Below, one piece after another: positions 9,555-18,255 of a stretch of 64,000 bases of DNA. Origin of the DNA: JBHHUI01 sp965248775 (lineage in GTDB: Bacteria; Chloroflexota; Anaerolineae; Anaerolineales; JBHHUI01); contig OZ252150.1 of the NCBI GenBank assembly GCA_965248775.1, positions 6,076,001 through 6,140,000 on the forward strand, written 5' to 3'. Made by a program: the position numbers and the translations under genes. How positions within the stretch are numbered: position 1 is the stretch's first letter; each line of letters starts with the position of its first letter. The notes beneath the pieces were generated by a model, which worked only from the letters and a program-made list of their open reading frames with translations, searched no databases and had not been told where the DNA came from.

Positions 9555-9590
9555 AAAAGCCCCTGCACCGCGCCAACTGCAGCGGCTTTT
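9555..9590. terminator. Bidirectional-looking hairpin terminator
   Basis: AAAAGCC at 9555-9561 pairs with GGCTTTT at 9584-9590, with an inner CTGCA/TGCAG stem and one C-C mismatch. The A-rich left arm and T-rich right arm make it a plausible intrinsic terminator for the DapA-family gene 68 bp upstream. Confidence 0.65.
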
Positions 9591-9739
9591 ATATGAACGT
9601 GCCGCCAAAAAAAATAATATCAAAGCCGCTGCATTCTTGCGCAATTTAATACCCGGCGCATCGGACCCACACGATGAGAATCAGCGATACCATGGCTGAA
9701 CTGCAGCGAGGCGTCGAGGCCAGGCACGCTTGCCTTGTT

Positions 9740-10843
9740 GAGGTCTAGGAATTTATACATTTTTTCAGGTTATATTTGGCCTCAAGCGCAATAGTACCCC
9801 CCTAATTGCGCGGGCGTAAAATACTCTCCCGTAGCGGTTCCAACTCAAGAGGCCTCCTAATCCAATTCATCACATCCTTGTTTTCGGCTGCTGATTCCGC
9901 TGCCAAACAACCGGTTTTCCCCCACGCCCAACCTGTTACCCAACACCGCTGGCTCGGCTGGCTGCTGGCGTTGCTCATGTTGCTCGCCGGCAGCTTCTTG
10001 CCACCCCTCATCCGTGCGGCCATTGATTGGGGGTTAAACCCCACCACGCTGACAATGGCGCGTTACTTACTCAGTGTCATGCTGCTGGGCACTGCGTTGG
10101 GGGTCGCCGCACCGGCCCATTTCCGCATCGACCGGCACGGGTTGCTCGTCGCCGGCCTGGCCGGGCTGTTGGACGGCATCTCCGTGCTGGCGTTCCACTG
10201 GGCGCTTACGCGGGTCAGCGCTTCCATCACATCAATGCTAATTTCGATCAATCCGCTCTTCGTGCTGCTATTACTGACGCTGCGCGGCGAAAAGTTCACC
10301 TATCGCAATACGGTTCGCATGGCGCTCGGCATTGGCGGCATTTACCTGCTCATCGGGCCGGGCGGTCAGGTGGACGGCTGGGGCGTGTTGTTGGTTTTGT
10401 TCGCCGTGTTCGTCTACGCTTGTCAATTTGTCATGATCCAATGGTTTCTACGGGACTACGACACTTGGCAGGTGACTGTATATCACTTCATAGGAGCGAC
10501 GTTGGCCGTTAGCGCCCTCTGGCTTCTGCAAGGCGTCGAGTGGCACGTTCCGGGGCATGTCAGCTGGTTGTTCATCGGCGCGCTGGCGTTGGGGCTCTTG
10601 CCACTCGCACGGCAGCCATCGGCGCGGTCCGCTATATCGGCAGCGGCCAGGTAGCGCTGCTCTCGCCGTTGAGCGGCTTATTGGCCGTCGTCTGGTCGAT
10701 ATTGTTTTTGTCTGAGCAATTTTCATTGGTTCAATGGCTCGGTGGGTTACTGATTATCACCAGAGCCTTGCTAGCCATACGTCGTATACACAGCGGGCGC
10801 AGATTCCGCAGGGGATGGCGCAGTTGGTTGCGGTTATGAGGTT
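9740..10843 (+). repeat. EamA transporter duplication unit, copy 1 (partner 56696-57797)
   Basis: From AGGTCTAGGAATTTATACAT to the sequence just after GGTTGCGGTTATGAGGTTC this segment is nearly identical to 56696-57797, including about 65 bp upstream of the coding frame. Similarity stops abruptly at both ends. No transposase lies inside and no terminal inverted repeat was found, so it was probably copied passively. Confidence 0.85.
9806..10839 (+). pseudogene. EamA/DMT-superfamily transporter, frameshifted (copy 1)
   Basis: Two EamA modules of about five membrane helices each are visible (HRWLGWLLALLMLLAGSFLP, VSASITSMLISINPLFVLLL, IYLLIGPGGQVDGWGVLLVL, GSGQVALLSPLSGLLAVVWS). Drug/metabolite transporters of this type export or import small metabolites. 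Compared with the intact copy at 16899-17879, one base is missing within about 50 nt around 10580-10630, so the frame ends in unrelated residues at 10654 while the real C-terminus (LFLSEQFSLVQWLGGLLIIT) continues in another frame to 10839. The start (TTG 9806) is uncertain. Confidence 0.8.
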
Positions 10844-11097
10844 CACTTTATCGTGCTCTTCAAGCACCTCGACGTGCTCCAGGAGCCAGGCGATCAGCAG
10901 CTCCACGCGCGCAGGGTTCGGATCTCGCGCGGTGTCGTTCTGACTTGCACAGACTAATTCCACCACGCCCGGTTTCGCCTCCAGAGTTATCTCGAGCGAC
11001 CGCGCACATACCGTACACATCCAGACGTCTTGGCGGCCGACTGGCCAGAAGTGGAAGCCATGCTGGAGATATAGACGTTAAGATTTGCTTTTGAATC
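10840..11097. other. Short non-annotated stretch with an unrecognised minus-strand frame
   Basis: Between the EamA copy and the IS630 fragment the minus strand has an open stretch from about 11020 that reads ARSLEITLEAKPGVVELVC followed by about 40 further residues, then runs into the transporter. Its composition looks coding, but I cannot place it in a family. It is best treated as debris at a rearrangement junction. Confidence 0.3.
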
Positions 11098-11372
11098 CTA
11101 CTGCGCCGATTGTGGCTGCAGGCCGACTTCGGCATAGTAGAGTCCAAACAGGTCGAGCACGTCCTGGCAACGATCAGCGAAGAAAGCCAACACCTTGTCG
11201 ACCGAACTCACCAGGTACTCAAACTTCGCGAAGTACGTGTCATGCGTAGTGCGCGCCTTGATCTTCTTCCACAGATATTCGATCGGATTGTAATCCGGCG
11301 AATACGATGGTAGTTGCCAGACCTTCAAGCGTCGGCGGTGTGTTGCAAAGAACTGACGCGTACAGTCACGCC
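11098..11372 (-). pseudogene. IS630-type transposase C-terminal fragment
   Basis: The minus strand encodes QFFATHRRRLKVWQLPSYSP, then DYNPIEYLWKKIKA, the hallmark end of the Tc1/mariner-like IS630 DDE domain, ending at TAG 11098-11100. The N-terminal two-thirds, including the first two catalytic Asp residues, are missing. The break coincides with the edge of the palindromic repeat cluster at 11373-11610. Confidence 0.8.
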
Positions 11373-11610
11373 CAGTACACCTCGTCCGGTCGACCCAGTA
11401 TACCGATGCAGTGTGCATACCGACCCAGTTCGCTCGGTACTGGGCGGCACTGTGCCGAACGAACTGGGTCGGTATCACGATGCATTCTGCACGACACAGA
11501 GTGAAGTGCGCACTCTACTTCGTGACCCAGTGCACCGCGTCCAGTCGACGCGACTGGGTTCGTCACAGCGAGGAGTGAGCACGCCACTCCGCGACCCAGT
11601 GGTCCTTAGA
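11373..11610. repeat. Palindromic ACCCAGT/ACTGGGT repeat cluster (locus A)
   Basis: A run of short inverted motifs: CGACCCAGT, ATACCGACCCAGTTCG, CGGTACTGGGCGGCACTG, GAACTGGGTCGG, GTGACCCAGT, GCGACTGGGT and CGACCCAGTGG. Bases 11394-11471 (78 bp) are the exact reverse complement of 16578-16655. Internal arms such as GCGTC/GACGC and GTGAC/GTCAC could fold as hairpins. The cluster truncates the IS630 fragment on its left and abuts a good promoter on its right. There is no coding frame of note. Confidence 0.85.
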
Positions 11611-11621
11611 GCATCAAATGC

Positions 11622-11650
11622 TTGACAGTGAGCATACATCTCGTTAATAT
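11622..11650 (+). promoter_or_regulatory. Near-consensus sigma-70 promoter
   Basis: TTGACA at 11622-11627 and TAATAT at 11645-11650 are separated by exactly 17 bases. It lies just downstream of repeat cluster A and about 160 bp upstream of the alcohol dehydrogenase start, so it probably drives the block 11810-14839. Confidence 0.65.
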
Positions 11651-11809
11651 ATTTTTGGGTTTACTAATCACACAAATCAGTAGATTCCGCTCTCAGGATG
11701 ACAATGCAAGACCTGAACTGACGATAACCCCAATCGGAAAACGACCTGTTAGCGCAAGTCGCAATGCCTGCGACCATTTTGCAAAGCGCTGGAAAGAACG
11801 AATAAAGTA

Positions 11810-12838
11810 ATGAAAGCAGCGATACTACACGACGTGAAAGACATCAGGCTGGAAGAGCTGCCCGACCCAAGTCCCGCGGATGACGAGGTCGTCATTAAGG
11901 TGAAGGCCTGTGGTGTGTGCGCCACCGACGTGAAAATGTGGAGCGGAATGAGCGAAGAAGGTACTTTTCCATTTGTCCCTGGCCATGAATGGTCGGGCGA
12001 AATCATCGAAGTCGGCCGCGCGGTGCACTCATTTTCCGTGGGCGATCGGGTAGTTGGCGAAATCTGTATTCCGTGTGGCGTATGCGTCAATTGCAAAGAC
12101 GGATTGGCTCCGGAAGCATGTCTGAACAATGAACTTTATGGCTTCCGAACACAGACCCCCGGAGCGATGTCCGAATATCATCTGGCACGGGAGCATCGCC
12201 TGCACCGGATCCCGGAGAACTTGAGCTACGAGGAGGCTGCCCTCGTGGAGCCGACGTGGGTTGCGTACAACAGCATTTGGGAGGCCGGTGGCGGTGTCGG
12301 ACCACACGACCGGGTGGTGATATTCGGCTGTGGGCCGATCGGCTTGTTGGCGCTGTTGACTTGTGTTGCAGCGGGCGCGCGGGTCATCGCGGTAGAGCCG
12401 CACCCGTATCGACGCAAGATGGCACTGGACCTTGGCGCTCAGTTTGCGTTCGATCCGACGGAAGGCGCTCTAGAAGATCAGGTAATAGCGCACACCGAAG
12501 GGCGCGGCGCCACGCTGGTCGTGGAATGCTCTGGCAACATGGCTGCCCGGGCAGCCACTCTGGATGTGATCGCGAACCGGGGTCGGATCGTGTTGATCGG
12601 TTTAACCGGCAGCAGAGCGGTTCCGATCAACCTGGATAAATCGGTCTTCAAAGGCGCGACCATTGTCGGCGGGGACGGAACATCCTTCTTTCTCTCCAAG
12701 ACCCTGACCTTTCTTTCGCGCCAGTTGGTGGACGTTGGAAGGGTCATTACTCACCGGTTCCCACTTGACCAGGTCATCGCAGCTTTAGAGCTTGGCGCTA
12801 GTCAGGGCGAATCAAGCAAGATCATGCTCTTGCCGTAG
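11810..12838 (+). CDS. Zinc-dependent medium-chain alcohol/polyol dehydrogenase
   Basis: 342 residues of the MDR superfamily. The catalytic-zinc Cys is in ACGVCATD and the His-Glu in VPGHEWSGE. Four structural-zinc cysteines are present in C-x2-C-x2-C-x8-C (CGVCVNCKDGLAPEAC region), and the NAD-binding motif is GCGPIG. It resembles sorbitol, threonine and inositol-type dehydrogenases; the substrate is not certain. It begins a run of three codirectional genes with two TIM-barrel isomerase-like proteins, which points to polyol or sugar catabolism. The ATG at 11810 lacks a strong ribosome site. Confidence 0.9.
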   Translation: MKAAILHDVKDIRLEELPDPSPADDEVVIKVKACGVCATDVKMWSGMSEEGTFPFVPGHEWSGEIIEVGRAVHSFSVGDRVVGEICIPCGVCVNCKDGLAPEACLNNELYGFRTQTPGAMSEYHLAREHRLHRIPENLSYEEAALVEPTWVAYNSIWEAGGGVGPHDRVVIFGCGPIGLLALLTCVAAGARVIAVEPHPYRRKMALDLGAQFAFDPTEGALEDQVIAHTEGRGATLVVECSGNMAARAATLDVIANRGRIVLIGLTGSRAVPINLDKSVFKGATIVGGDGTSFFLSKTLTFLSRQLVDVGRVITHRFPLDQVIAALELGASQGESSKIMLLP

Positions 12839-12863
12839 CCGCGACGCCTGATATGGGAATAGT

Positions 12864-13751
12864 ATGAACGTACACATTGGCGTCGCAGCCGATTCCTGGG
12901 GGATCTGGTTCCCGAGCGATCCGAAACAAGTACCCTGGCAGCGGTTCCTTGACGAGGTCGCCGAGGCCGGCTACGAATGGCTCGAGCCCGGCCCATACGG
13001 CTATCTCCCAACGGATTTGGCGCAACTGCGTTCTGAGCTAGACCACCGTGGTTTGAAAGTGTCTGCGGGCTGGGCCATGGCACACCTGGAGGACACGGAG
13101 GCCTGGCCCGAACTGGAACGGCAGGTGCTCGAAGCGGGCGAGTTGATGGCAGCTTTGGATGCAGAATTCCTAGTGCTGATTGACGCGACATACACCGATG
13201 AGCACACCGGCGAGCTACTTGTACCACCTACAATTGACGACGACGCCTGGAAACGATTAATTGAGACGACGCAGACTGTCGCAGACATCGCCCGCGATCG
13301 TTTCGGTCTCAAACTCGTATTCCACCCACACGCCGATACACATGTTCAATATGAAGACGAGATCGAGGCCCTGCTCGAGCAAACGGACCCCGACCGGGTG
13401 GGACTTTGTCTGGATACTGGCCACCATGCATATGTCGGTGGTGACCCTGTCAGCTTCATGCAGCGCCACCATGCGCGGATTCCCTACCTGCATCTCAAGA
13501 ATATCGATGCGGATATTCATGAGAGAGTGCGGGCCAAGAACATTCCATTCGCGACGGCGGTCGGGATGGGCATGTTCTGCGAACCGTCGCAGGGCGCGGT
13601 AGATTTCTTGGCTTTCCGGGATGTGTTGCGGGAGGCCGATTACAATGGCCACGCAACCGTCGAGCAGGATATGTATCCGGTTGAGTTCGACGTACCCTTG
13701 CCGATCGCCAGTCGGACGCGTGAATATCTTCGCGAGGTCGGCTTCGGATAA
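12864..13751 (+). CDS. IolE-like sugar phosphate isomerase/epimerase (TIM barrel)
   Basis: 295 residues of the AP-endonuclease-2/xylose-isomerase-like barrel. The N-terminus (DSWGIWFPSDPKQVPWQRFL, then DEVAEAGYEWLEPGPYGYLP) is strongly reminiscent of inosose dehydratase IolE. Metal-ligand candidates are His in VFHPHADTHV, Asp/His in CLDTGHHAY, His in YLHLKNID, and Glu in TVEQDMYP. IolE dehydrates 2-keto-myo-inositol; a related keto-sugar is possible here. It begins 25 bp after the dehydrogenase, so the two are probably cotranscribed. Confidence 0.82.
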   Translation: MNVHIGVAADSWGIWFPSDPKQVPWQRFLDEVAEAGYEWLEPGPYGYLPTDLAQLRSELDHRGLKVSAGWAMAHLEDTEAWPELERQVLEAGELMAALDAEFLVLIDATYTDEHTGELLVPPTIDDDAWKRLIETTQTVADIARDRFGLKLVFHPHADTHVQYEDEIEALLEQTDPDRVGLCLDTGHHAYVGGDPVSFMQRHHARIPYLHLKNIDADIHERVRAKNIPFATAVGMGMFCEPSQGAVDFLAFRDVLREADYNGHATVEQDMYPVEFDVPLPIASRTREYLREVGFG

Positions 13752-13764
13752 TTTATACTGTTGA

Positions 13765-13868
13765 TGTAACGCTGTACTTGCACCCCTCGATACGCGCGGC
13801 TGGCGAGGGCGAAGAAATGGAAGACTTCTTCCGCTTTACTTGTGATGTTGGCCTATCCTTCGACACGA
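13765..13868 (-). other. Conserved C-terminal peptide remnant (copy 1)
   Basis: The minus strand reads SKAEEVFHFFALASRAYRGV. A related peptide, SRAEEYYHLFGSANHAYRG, is on the minus strand at 24800-24905, and the DNA of the two is clearly alignable (CCCTCGATA, ACTCTTCCGC blocks). Both look like the tail of the same lost gene. The family is not recognised. Confidence 0.35.
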
Positions 13869-13939
13869 CCAGGGGTCGCAAGCTGCGGCTCAAGATAGTA
13901 GCTGAATAGATACCTTCTGATCACTAAGGAGCAAATCAC

Positions 13940-14839
13940 ATGAAGATTGCATTAGACCCTCTCATCCACGCAGACGTCCCATTGCATAAACTCCCGCACA
14001 AGGCCGCTGAGATGGGCTTTGAGTACCTCGACCTGTGCTCGCGTGATGAATTTTTTCCGGAATATTATCCGCCCCGCGCGAATGCCGAGCGCGTGCGAAC
14101 GTTGAAGCAGGGCTTGCGCGAGAGCGGCGTAAAGCTAAGTTCGATGCTGATTACGTATCGTTGGGCCAGCCCGCTCGAAGATGAGCGCGAAGCGGCTATT
14201 CGGTACTGGAGACGGGCGATTGAAATTGCAGTCGAGCTAGAGTGCGAGACGATCAACTCGATCTTCGACCGCGGCCCTTCGCCGGAACGTTCTAACTATC
14301 GTGTGGGGCCCGAGATGGCCGAAGAATGTGAGACTGCTTTTTGGAAGTCCATGGACGAGCTGGTGCCCATCTTTGAGCGCGAGAATCTTCCTTTGTACAT
14401 TGAAGCGCACCCCGATGATTTTGTGGAAGACAACAACCTTGCAGTGGACATAGTGAAGGCCATCGGCTCGTCACACGTCAAGTATCTATTCTGTGCCCCT
14501 CACACGTTTCATCTGGGGGATGATATGGCAGCCATGATCCGATACGCCGCGCCGATACTGGCACAGGTACACGTGGCCGATACCTTCAACCACAAAGCCG
14601 GCTGGCGCTACATCGTCAACCCGCCCGGTTCCACGGCACGTGTCCATCAACACCTCAACATCGGAGAGGGCGAGATCGACTGGGACGTCTTTTTCAAGAC
14701 ACTCGCCGAGATCGGATTTGACGGCCTGATGACGAGCCAGGTGTTCGCCTACCTGCCTGAGGTAGCGGATGAGTGCTCACGCTTCATGCACGAACGCATC
14801 CATTACTACGTGGACAAATATTGGAATAACAGCCAGTAA
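13940..14839 (+). CDS. Sugar phosphate isomerase/epimerase (TIM barrel)
   Basis: 299 residues with the xylose-isomerase-like barrel. Likely metal ligands are Glu in LYIEAHPDDF, a His in VKYLFCAPHTFHLG, Asp/His in VHVADTFNHK, and the C-terminal region FDGLMTSQVF. A clear AAGGAG ribosome site lies 8 bases before ATG 13940. It is codirectional with the dehydrogenase and the IolE-like gene, but 188 bp of decayed sequence separates them. Its stop codon (14837-14839) directly abuts the stop of the convergent Gfo/Idh gene. The substrate is unknown. Confidence 0.85.
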   Translation: MKIALDPLIHADVPLHKLPHKAAEMGFEYLDLCSRDEFFPEYYPPRANAERVRTLKQGLRESGVKLSSMLITYRWASPLEDEREAAIRYWRRAIEIAVELECETINSIFDRGPSPERSNYRVGPEMAEECETAFWKSMDELVPIFERENLPLYIEAHPDDFVEDNNLAVDIVKAIGSSHVKYLFCAPHTFHLGDDMAAMIRYAAPILAQVHVADTFNHKAGWRYIVNPPGSTARVHQHLNIGEGEIDWDVFFKTLAEIGFDGLMTSQVFAYLPEVADECSRFMHERIHYYVDKYWNNSQ

Positions 14840-15853
14840 TCAAACCTTCTCCGGCAGACCCTTCCTGGCAGACCGATAAATCGCCAGGATGGTGCGCAGG
14901 ATTTGTCGACTCAGGCTTAGCGGCACTGGCGGTTCTGCGCCGTCTAATACGCAAGCTTCCATAGCCTCGACTTCCGTTTGATACGCGTCGACGGCCGGTA
15001 CCACGATGGTCTCCACAGAACCATCCTGCGCTGTTAGGGTGAGCAGACCCTCCTCGGCCGACTCTCCGGGCCATTCCTGACCCGTCAGGTGGTCGGCAAT
15101 CTCGAGCACACCGTGGCTACCGGTAAGGCGCGCGCCGCGTTGCTCGGGCGCGCGAAAGCTGGACGAAATATGCGCAATCATGCCATCCGCGAAGCGCAGC
15201 TGTGCGGCCATAGATAGATCGATCCCAGTTTCACCCACAACTTGATCCGCCCATACTTCCACTGCTTGTCCCGTTCGGTTCAGTGCAACAGCTAGGCTGA
15301 CCGGATAGATGCCGACGTCCCACAGGCTGCCACCGCCCATCGCCGGATCGTATCGATAATTTATCCCATCATCTGGCGCCTGGGTGAATGTATCCCAACA
15401 CGTCAGCAGTTGCAATTCGCCCAGCTTACCCTCAGCGACAAGCTCCAGGATCATTTGCAACTGCGGGTGATATAAGTAGGCAAGGCCTTCGATAACAGTT
15501 ACACCGTTTGCCCAGGCGGCGGATTCGACCTCATCCAATTCATCAAAGCTGAGTACGAGCGGTTTTTCACACAGGACGTGCTTCCCGGCGGAAACTGCTT
15601 TGACAGTCCACTCGTGATGTAGCGAGTTGGGCAGCGAGTTGTAAATGACGTCTACTCGTGGATCGGCAAGCAGCTCCTCATAAGAACCGTAAGCGACAGG
15701 AATGCCATTGTCATCAGCGTAATGTTGCGCCTTTTCCAGGCTTCGGCTTGCAATTGCGACCGTAGTACTGCGTCTGGCCCTCCGTAATGCCGGGACCAGA
15801 GCGACAGTGATCCAGGAGGTGGACAGCAAGCCCCACCGGAGTCCGTCGGCCAT
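14840..15853 (-). CDS. Gfo/Idh/MocA-family oxidoreductase
   Basis: 337 residues. The N-terminal Rossmann domain begins MADGLRWGLLSTSWITVALV; the family motif is HVLCEKPLVL with the conserved EKP. The C-terminal alpha/beta domain includes GGGSLWDVGIYPVSLAVAL, with Asp and Tyr at the usual catalytic positions. It is an NAD(P)-dependent dehydrogenase for a sugar, cyclitol or derivative. A GGAG ribosome site precedes the ATG. It is the intact relative of the broken gene at 5528-7722. It converges with the isomerase gene with no intergenic base between the stops. Confidence 0.9.
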   Translation of the reverse strand: MADGLRWGLLSTSWITVALVPALRRARRSTTVAIASRSLEKAQHYADDNGIPVAYGSYEELLADPRVDVIYNSLPNSLHHEWTVKAVSAGKHVLCEKPLVLSFDELDEVESAAWANGVTVIEGLAYLYHPQLQMILELVAEGKLGELQLLTCWDTFTQAPDDGINYRYDPAMGGGSLWDVGIYPVSLAVALNRTGQAVEVWADQVVGETGIDLSMAAQLRFADGMIAHISSSFRAPEQRGARLTGSHGVLEIADHLTGQEWPGESAEEGLLTLTAQDGSVETIVVPAVDAYQTEVEAMEACVLDGAEPPVPLSLSRQILRTILAIYRSARKGLPEKV

Positions 15854-15888
15854 TTAAATTTCTCCAATTCTGGCTAAAACAAAACCTG

Positions 15889-16560
15889 TCATTTCGACCG
15901 GCGGTGGAAGATTTTGTATCTCGGTTCTACAAATTTAAGGCCGCCGCGAAGCAATTTCGTGCGCCCTGGGCATGTTGTTGAATCCGTTAGCTCCAAACCT
16001 CTGGTGAGCGCTGCCGAATGCGGCGTGAGGGTCACCTTGTGACCGGCGATTGCGAGCAGAGGGTTGTCTACCTGCAGCGGCTCGTCCTCAAACACGTCTA
16101 ATCCCGCACCCGCTAATTGATCTTTTGATAAGGCAATTGCGAGTGCTGATTGGTCGATTAAAGCTCCGCGTGTCGCGTTGATAAGAATGTTATCTGGTTT
16201 CATTTGTGCCAAACGTTCGCCGTCGATCAGATGCTGTGTTTCGGCAGTCAGGGGTGTGTGAAGCGTAACAAAATCGGCTTGACTCAAAAGGTCCTCCAGA
16301 TGCTCGACCCGATCGACGTCCGAAGGGAAATCCTCAGCGGATACAAACGGATCATACCCGATAACGTTCATCCCGAAACCGGCACTGTAAAGGTAGGCGA
16401 CCCGCCGACCGATGTTACCCATTCCGACGACGGCTACGGTTTTCACTCGCAATTCGCACCCGTCGGGGAAAGGCACCTAGCGCCAGTTGCCTGCGCGAAG
16501 GGTCTGATCAACTTCGATCAGGCACTGAGAAGCGGTGGCGAACCCCGTCAAGTACCGACA
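15889..16560 (-). pseudogene. D-2-hydroxyacid dehydrogenase, C-terminal part
   Basis: The NAD-binding and catalytic region of a D-isomer-specific 2-hydroxyacid dehydrogenase: VAVVGMGNIGRRVAYLY (GxGxxG), LINATRGALID with the catalytic Arg, FEDEPLQ with the Glu and LTPHSAAL with the His. Upstream, the same frame continues as CLIEVDQTLRAGNWR, then an in-frame TAG (16477-16479), then PFPDGCELRVKTV. Beyond about 16550 homology ends and repeat cluster B begins. The missing N-terminal half appears to be the fragment at 20793-21044, 4.2 kb away on the same strand. About 45 codons between the two pieces are absent. Confidence 0.8.
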
Positions 16561-16692
16561 ACGTGAAGTGCGCATCACGACCCAGTTCGTTCGGCACAGT
16601 GCCGCCCAGTACCGAGCGAACTGGGTCGGTATGCACACTGCATCGGTATACTGGGCCTCACTTTGCGGGACTGGGAAGTGAATGCGCCGCAT
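16560..16692. repeat. Palindromic ACCCAGT/ACTGGGT repeat cluster (locus B)
   Basis: It contains CGACCCAGTTCGTTCGGC, GCCGCCCAGTACCGAGC, GAACTGGGTCGGTATGCA, ATCGGTATACTGGG and GGGACTGGGAAG. Bases 16578-16655 are the exact reverse complement of 11394-11471. GTGAAGTGCGCA at 16563 also recurs at 11502. It forms the upstream boundary of the truncated 2-hydroxyacid dehydrogenase. Confidence 0.85.
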
Positions 16693-16898
16693 CTGGTCGC
16701 GCTCGTACGCACCGGTGTCGAATTCAGGGATGGCGACAGGTGCTGAATTATTACCAGTTCGACCCGTCAGTTCTCGAACAAGTACCCGTAGAAGCCGCCG
16801 CCTGCTGCTCGTAGATCCACAACATTTGACAGTATCTCATGATTGGTACGGAAGTCGGTGTCGTACAGTTTGGCTTCGTGGCCACCTTGCTCTCTATC

Positions 16899-17879
16899 TT
16901 ACGACCGCAACCAGCTGCGCCAACTCCGGTGAAATCCGCGCACGCGGCGAATACGACGTGACGCAAGCATGGCGCTTGTGACAATCATCAATCCGCCGAA
17001 CCATTGAATCGCTGATAATTGCTCCGATAAAAATAACATCGACCAGAATATGGTCAATAAGAGACTTAGCGGCCAGAGTAGCGCTAACTGACCACTACCT
17101 AAATATTGGATCGCCCTGATAGCTGCTATGCGGGTGGTGAGAGCGATTAGCGCTATCGCGCCGATGAATATCCAGCCAACTGGCTCCGGTACGTCCCACT
17201 CGATGCCCTGTAGGAGTCCAAAGGCGCCAATAGCCAGCACTGCTCCTGCGAATTGATAAAAAGTTACCTGCCAGGGGTCGTAGTCGCGTAAAAACCATTG
17301 TGTCACAACGAGGTGACCGGCATAAATCAACGCGGCGAACAGAACCAAGAAGACGCCCCATCCGTCAACATGACCACCCGGCCCGACAAGGAGATAAATG
17401 CCGACGATGCTAAGCGCCAGGCGAACGACATTGCGAAAGGTGAATTTTTCGCCACGTAGCGCCAGGAAGAATAGCACAAATAGCGGATTTATCGATATCA
17501 AGATCTGTGAGACGGATGCGCTTACCCGCAGAAGCCCCCAGAAATATGCTAATACGGCGAAGCCATCCAATAACCCTGCCAGGACGCTAAAGTATAATCC
17601 ATGCCGGTCGATTCGGAATTGACGCGGTGCGGTGATCGCCAATACCATAGCCAACAGTGCGAAGCTAAATATGGTGCGTCCTGTCGTAAAGGCGGAGGGG
17701 TGTACGCCAATATTAAATGCCGCGCGACCAACCGTCGGGCCAATACTGCCGACAAACAACATCAGGAATGCCAGCAGCCAGCCGAGCTGGCTGCGTTGGG
17801 CGGCCGACTGTACAGAGGCTTTTCCGGGTGGGTCAGTAGCGAGATCAGCTACCGAAGCAGACTTTGATACTTTTTTCAT
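16899..17879 (-). CDS. EamA/DMT-superfamily transporter (intact copy 3)
   Basis: About 326 residues in two EamA repeats with roughly ten membrane helices. The start at MKKVSKSASVADLAT is preferred; an upstream in-frame ATG at 17927 would add 16 polar residues. The protein is similar throughout to the two frameshifted copies at 9806 and 56729, including the end GFHRSWRSWLR, but it is clearly more diverged in DNA. Between the block beginning TTCATCGG and CGATC before the next helix it has 52 bases, which fixes the ancestral frame against which the other two copies are judged. It probably exports or imports a small metabolite; the substrate is unknown. Confidence 0.87.
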   Translation of the reverse strand: MKKVSKSASVADLATDPPGKASVQSAAQRSQLGWLLAFLMLFVGSIGPTVGRAAFNIGVHPSAFTTGRTIFSFALLAMVLAITAPRQFRIDRHGLYFSVLAGLLDGFAVLAYFWGLLRVSASVSQILISINPLFVLFFLALRGEKFTFRNVVRLALSIVGIYLLVGPGGHVDGWGVFLVLFAALIYAGHLVVTQWFLRDYDPWQVTFYQFAGAVLAIGAFGLLQGIEWDVPEPVGWIFIGAIALIALTTRIAAIRAIQYLGSGQLALLWPLSLLLTIFWSMLFLSEQLSAIQWFGGLMIVTSAMLASRRIRRVRGFHRSWRSWLRS

Positions 17880-18255
17880 TTGAATTCTACGTTCAGCACG
17901 TTTCTGGCTCAAGTACCACAATGACAATCAAGCTTGAGACGACCAGGCTCATTGTAGTGGGCAGAAATCCATCAACAAAGCGCCTCGATAAAAGACCCCA
18001 CAAGGAATGGAGGAAATGCCCACTAAAACCATTAGATACTATTTGTCACACGCCAATACATCGTTTCCAAATTAACAAGTAAACCGCCAATAGATAGTTT
18101 CGCACGATAGCAACCAAACCGTACTGGAAATGCATTCGTTTCCGAAGAAATCCCGTATATATCGGGGCTGATGATGTGAATGCCCTATCTAGGCTGCTTT
18201 GGCATCAATTCAGAACGTTGCCGAAACGATGTATTGGCGTACGATAACTATTCTC
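17880..18255. other. Intergenic stretch holding an inverted-repeat element
   Basis: No gene is supported between the transporter start and the IS1 element apart from the unidentified frame that begins near 18193. The stretch contains the 17-bp inverted repeat pair at 18051 and 18223 (listed separately) and the left target repeat of the IS1 element. Confidence 0.5.
18051..18239. repeat. MITE-like element bounded by a 17-bp inverted repeat
   Basis: CGCCAATACATCGTTTC at 18051-18067 is the perfect reverse complement of 18223-18239. The 189-bp unit has no long coding frame. No target duplication is evident. It may be a non-autonomous element, or simply a large hairpin in the leader of the gene interrupted by the adjacent IS1. 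Confidence 0.5.

Noticed and set aside
11373..11610. CRISPR array
   Set aside because: The repeats are short, inverted and irregularly spaced, with no constant-length spacers and no cas genes.
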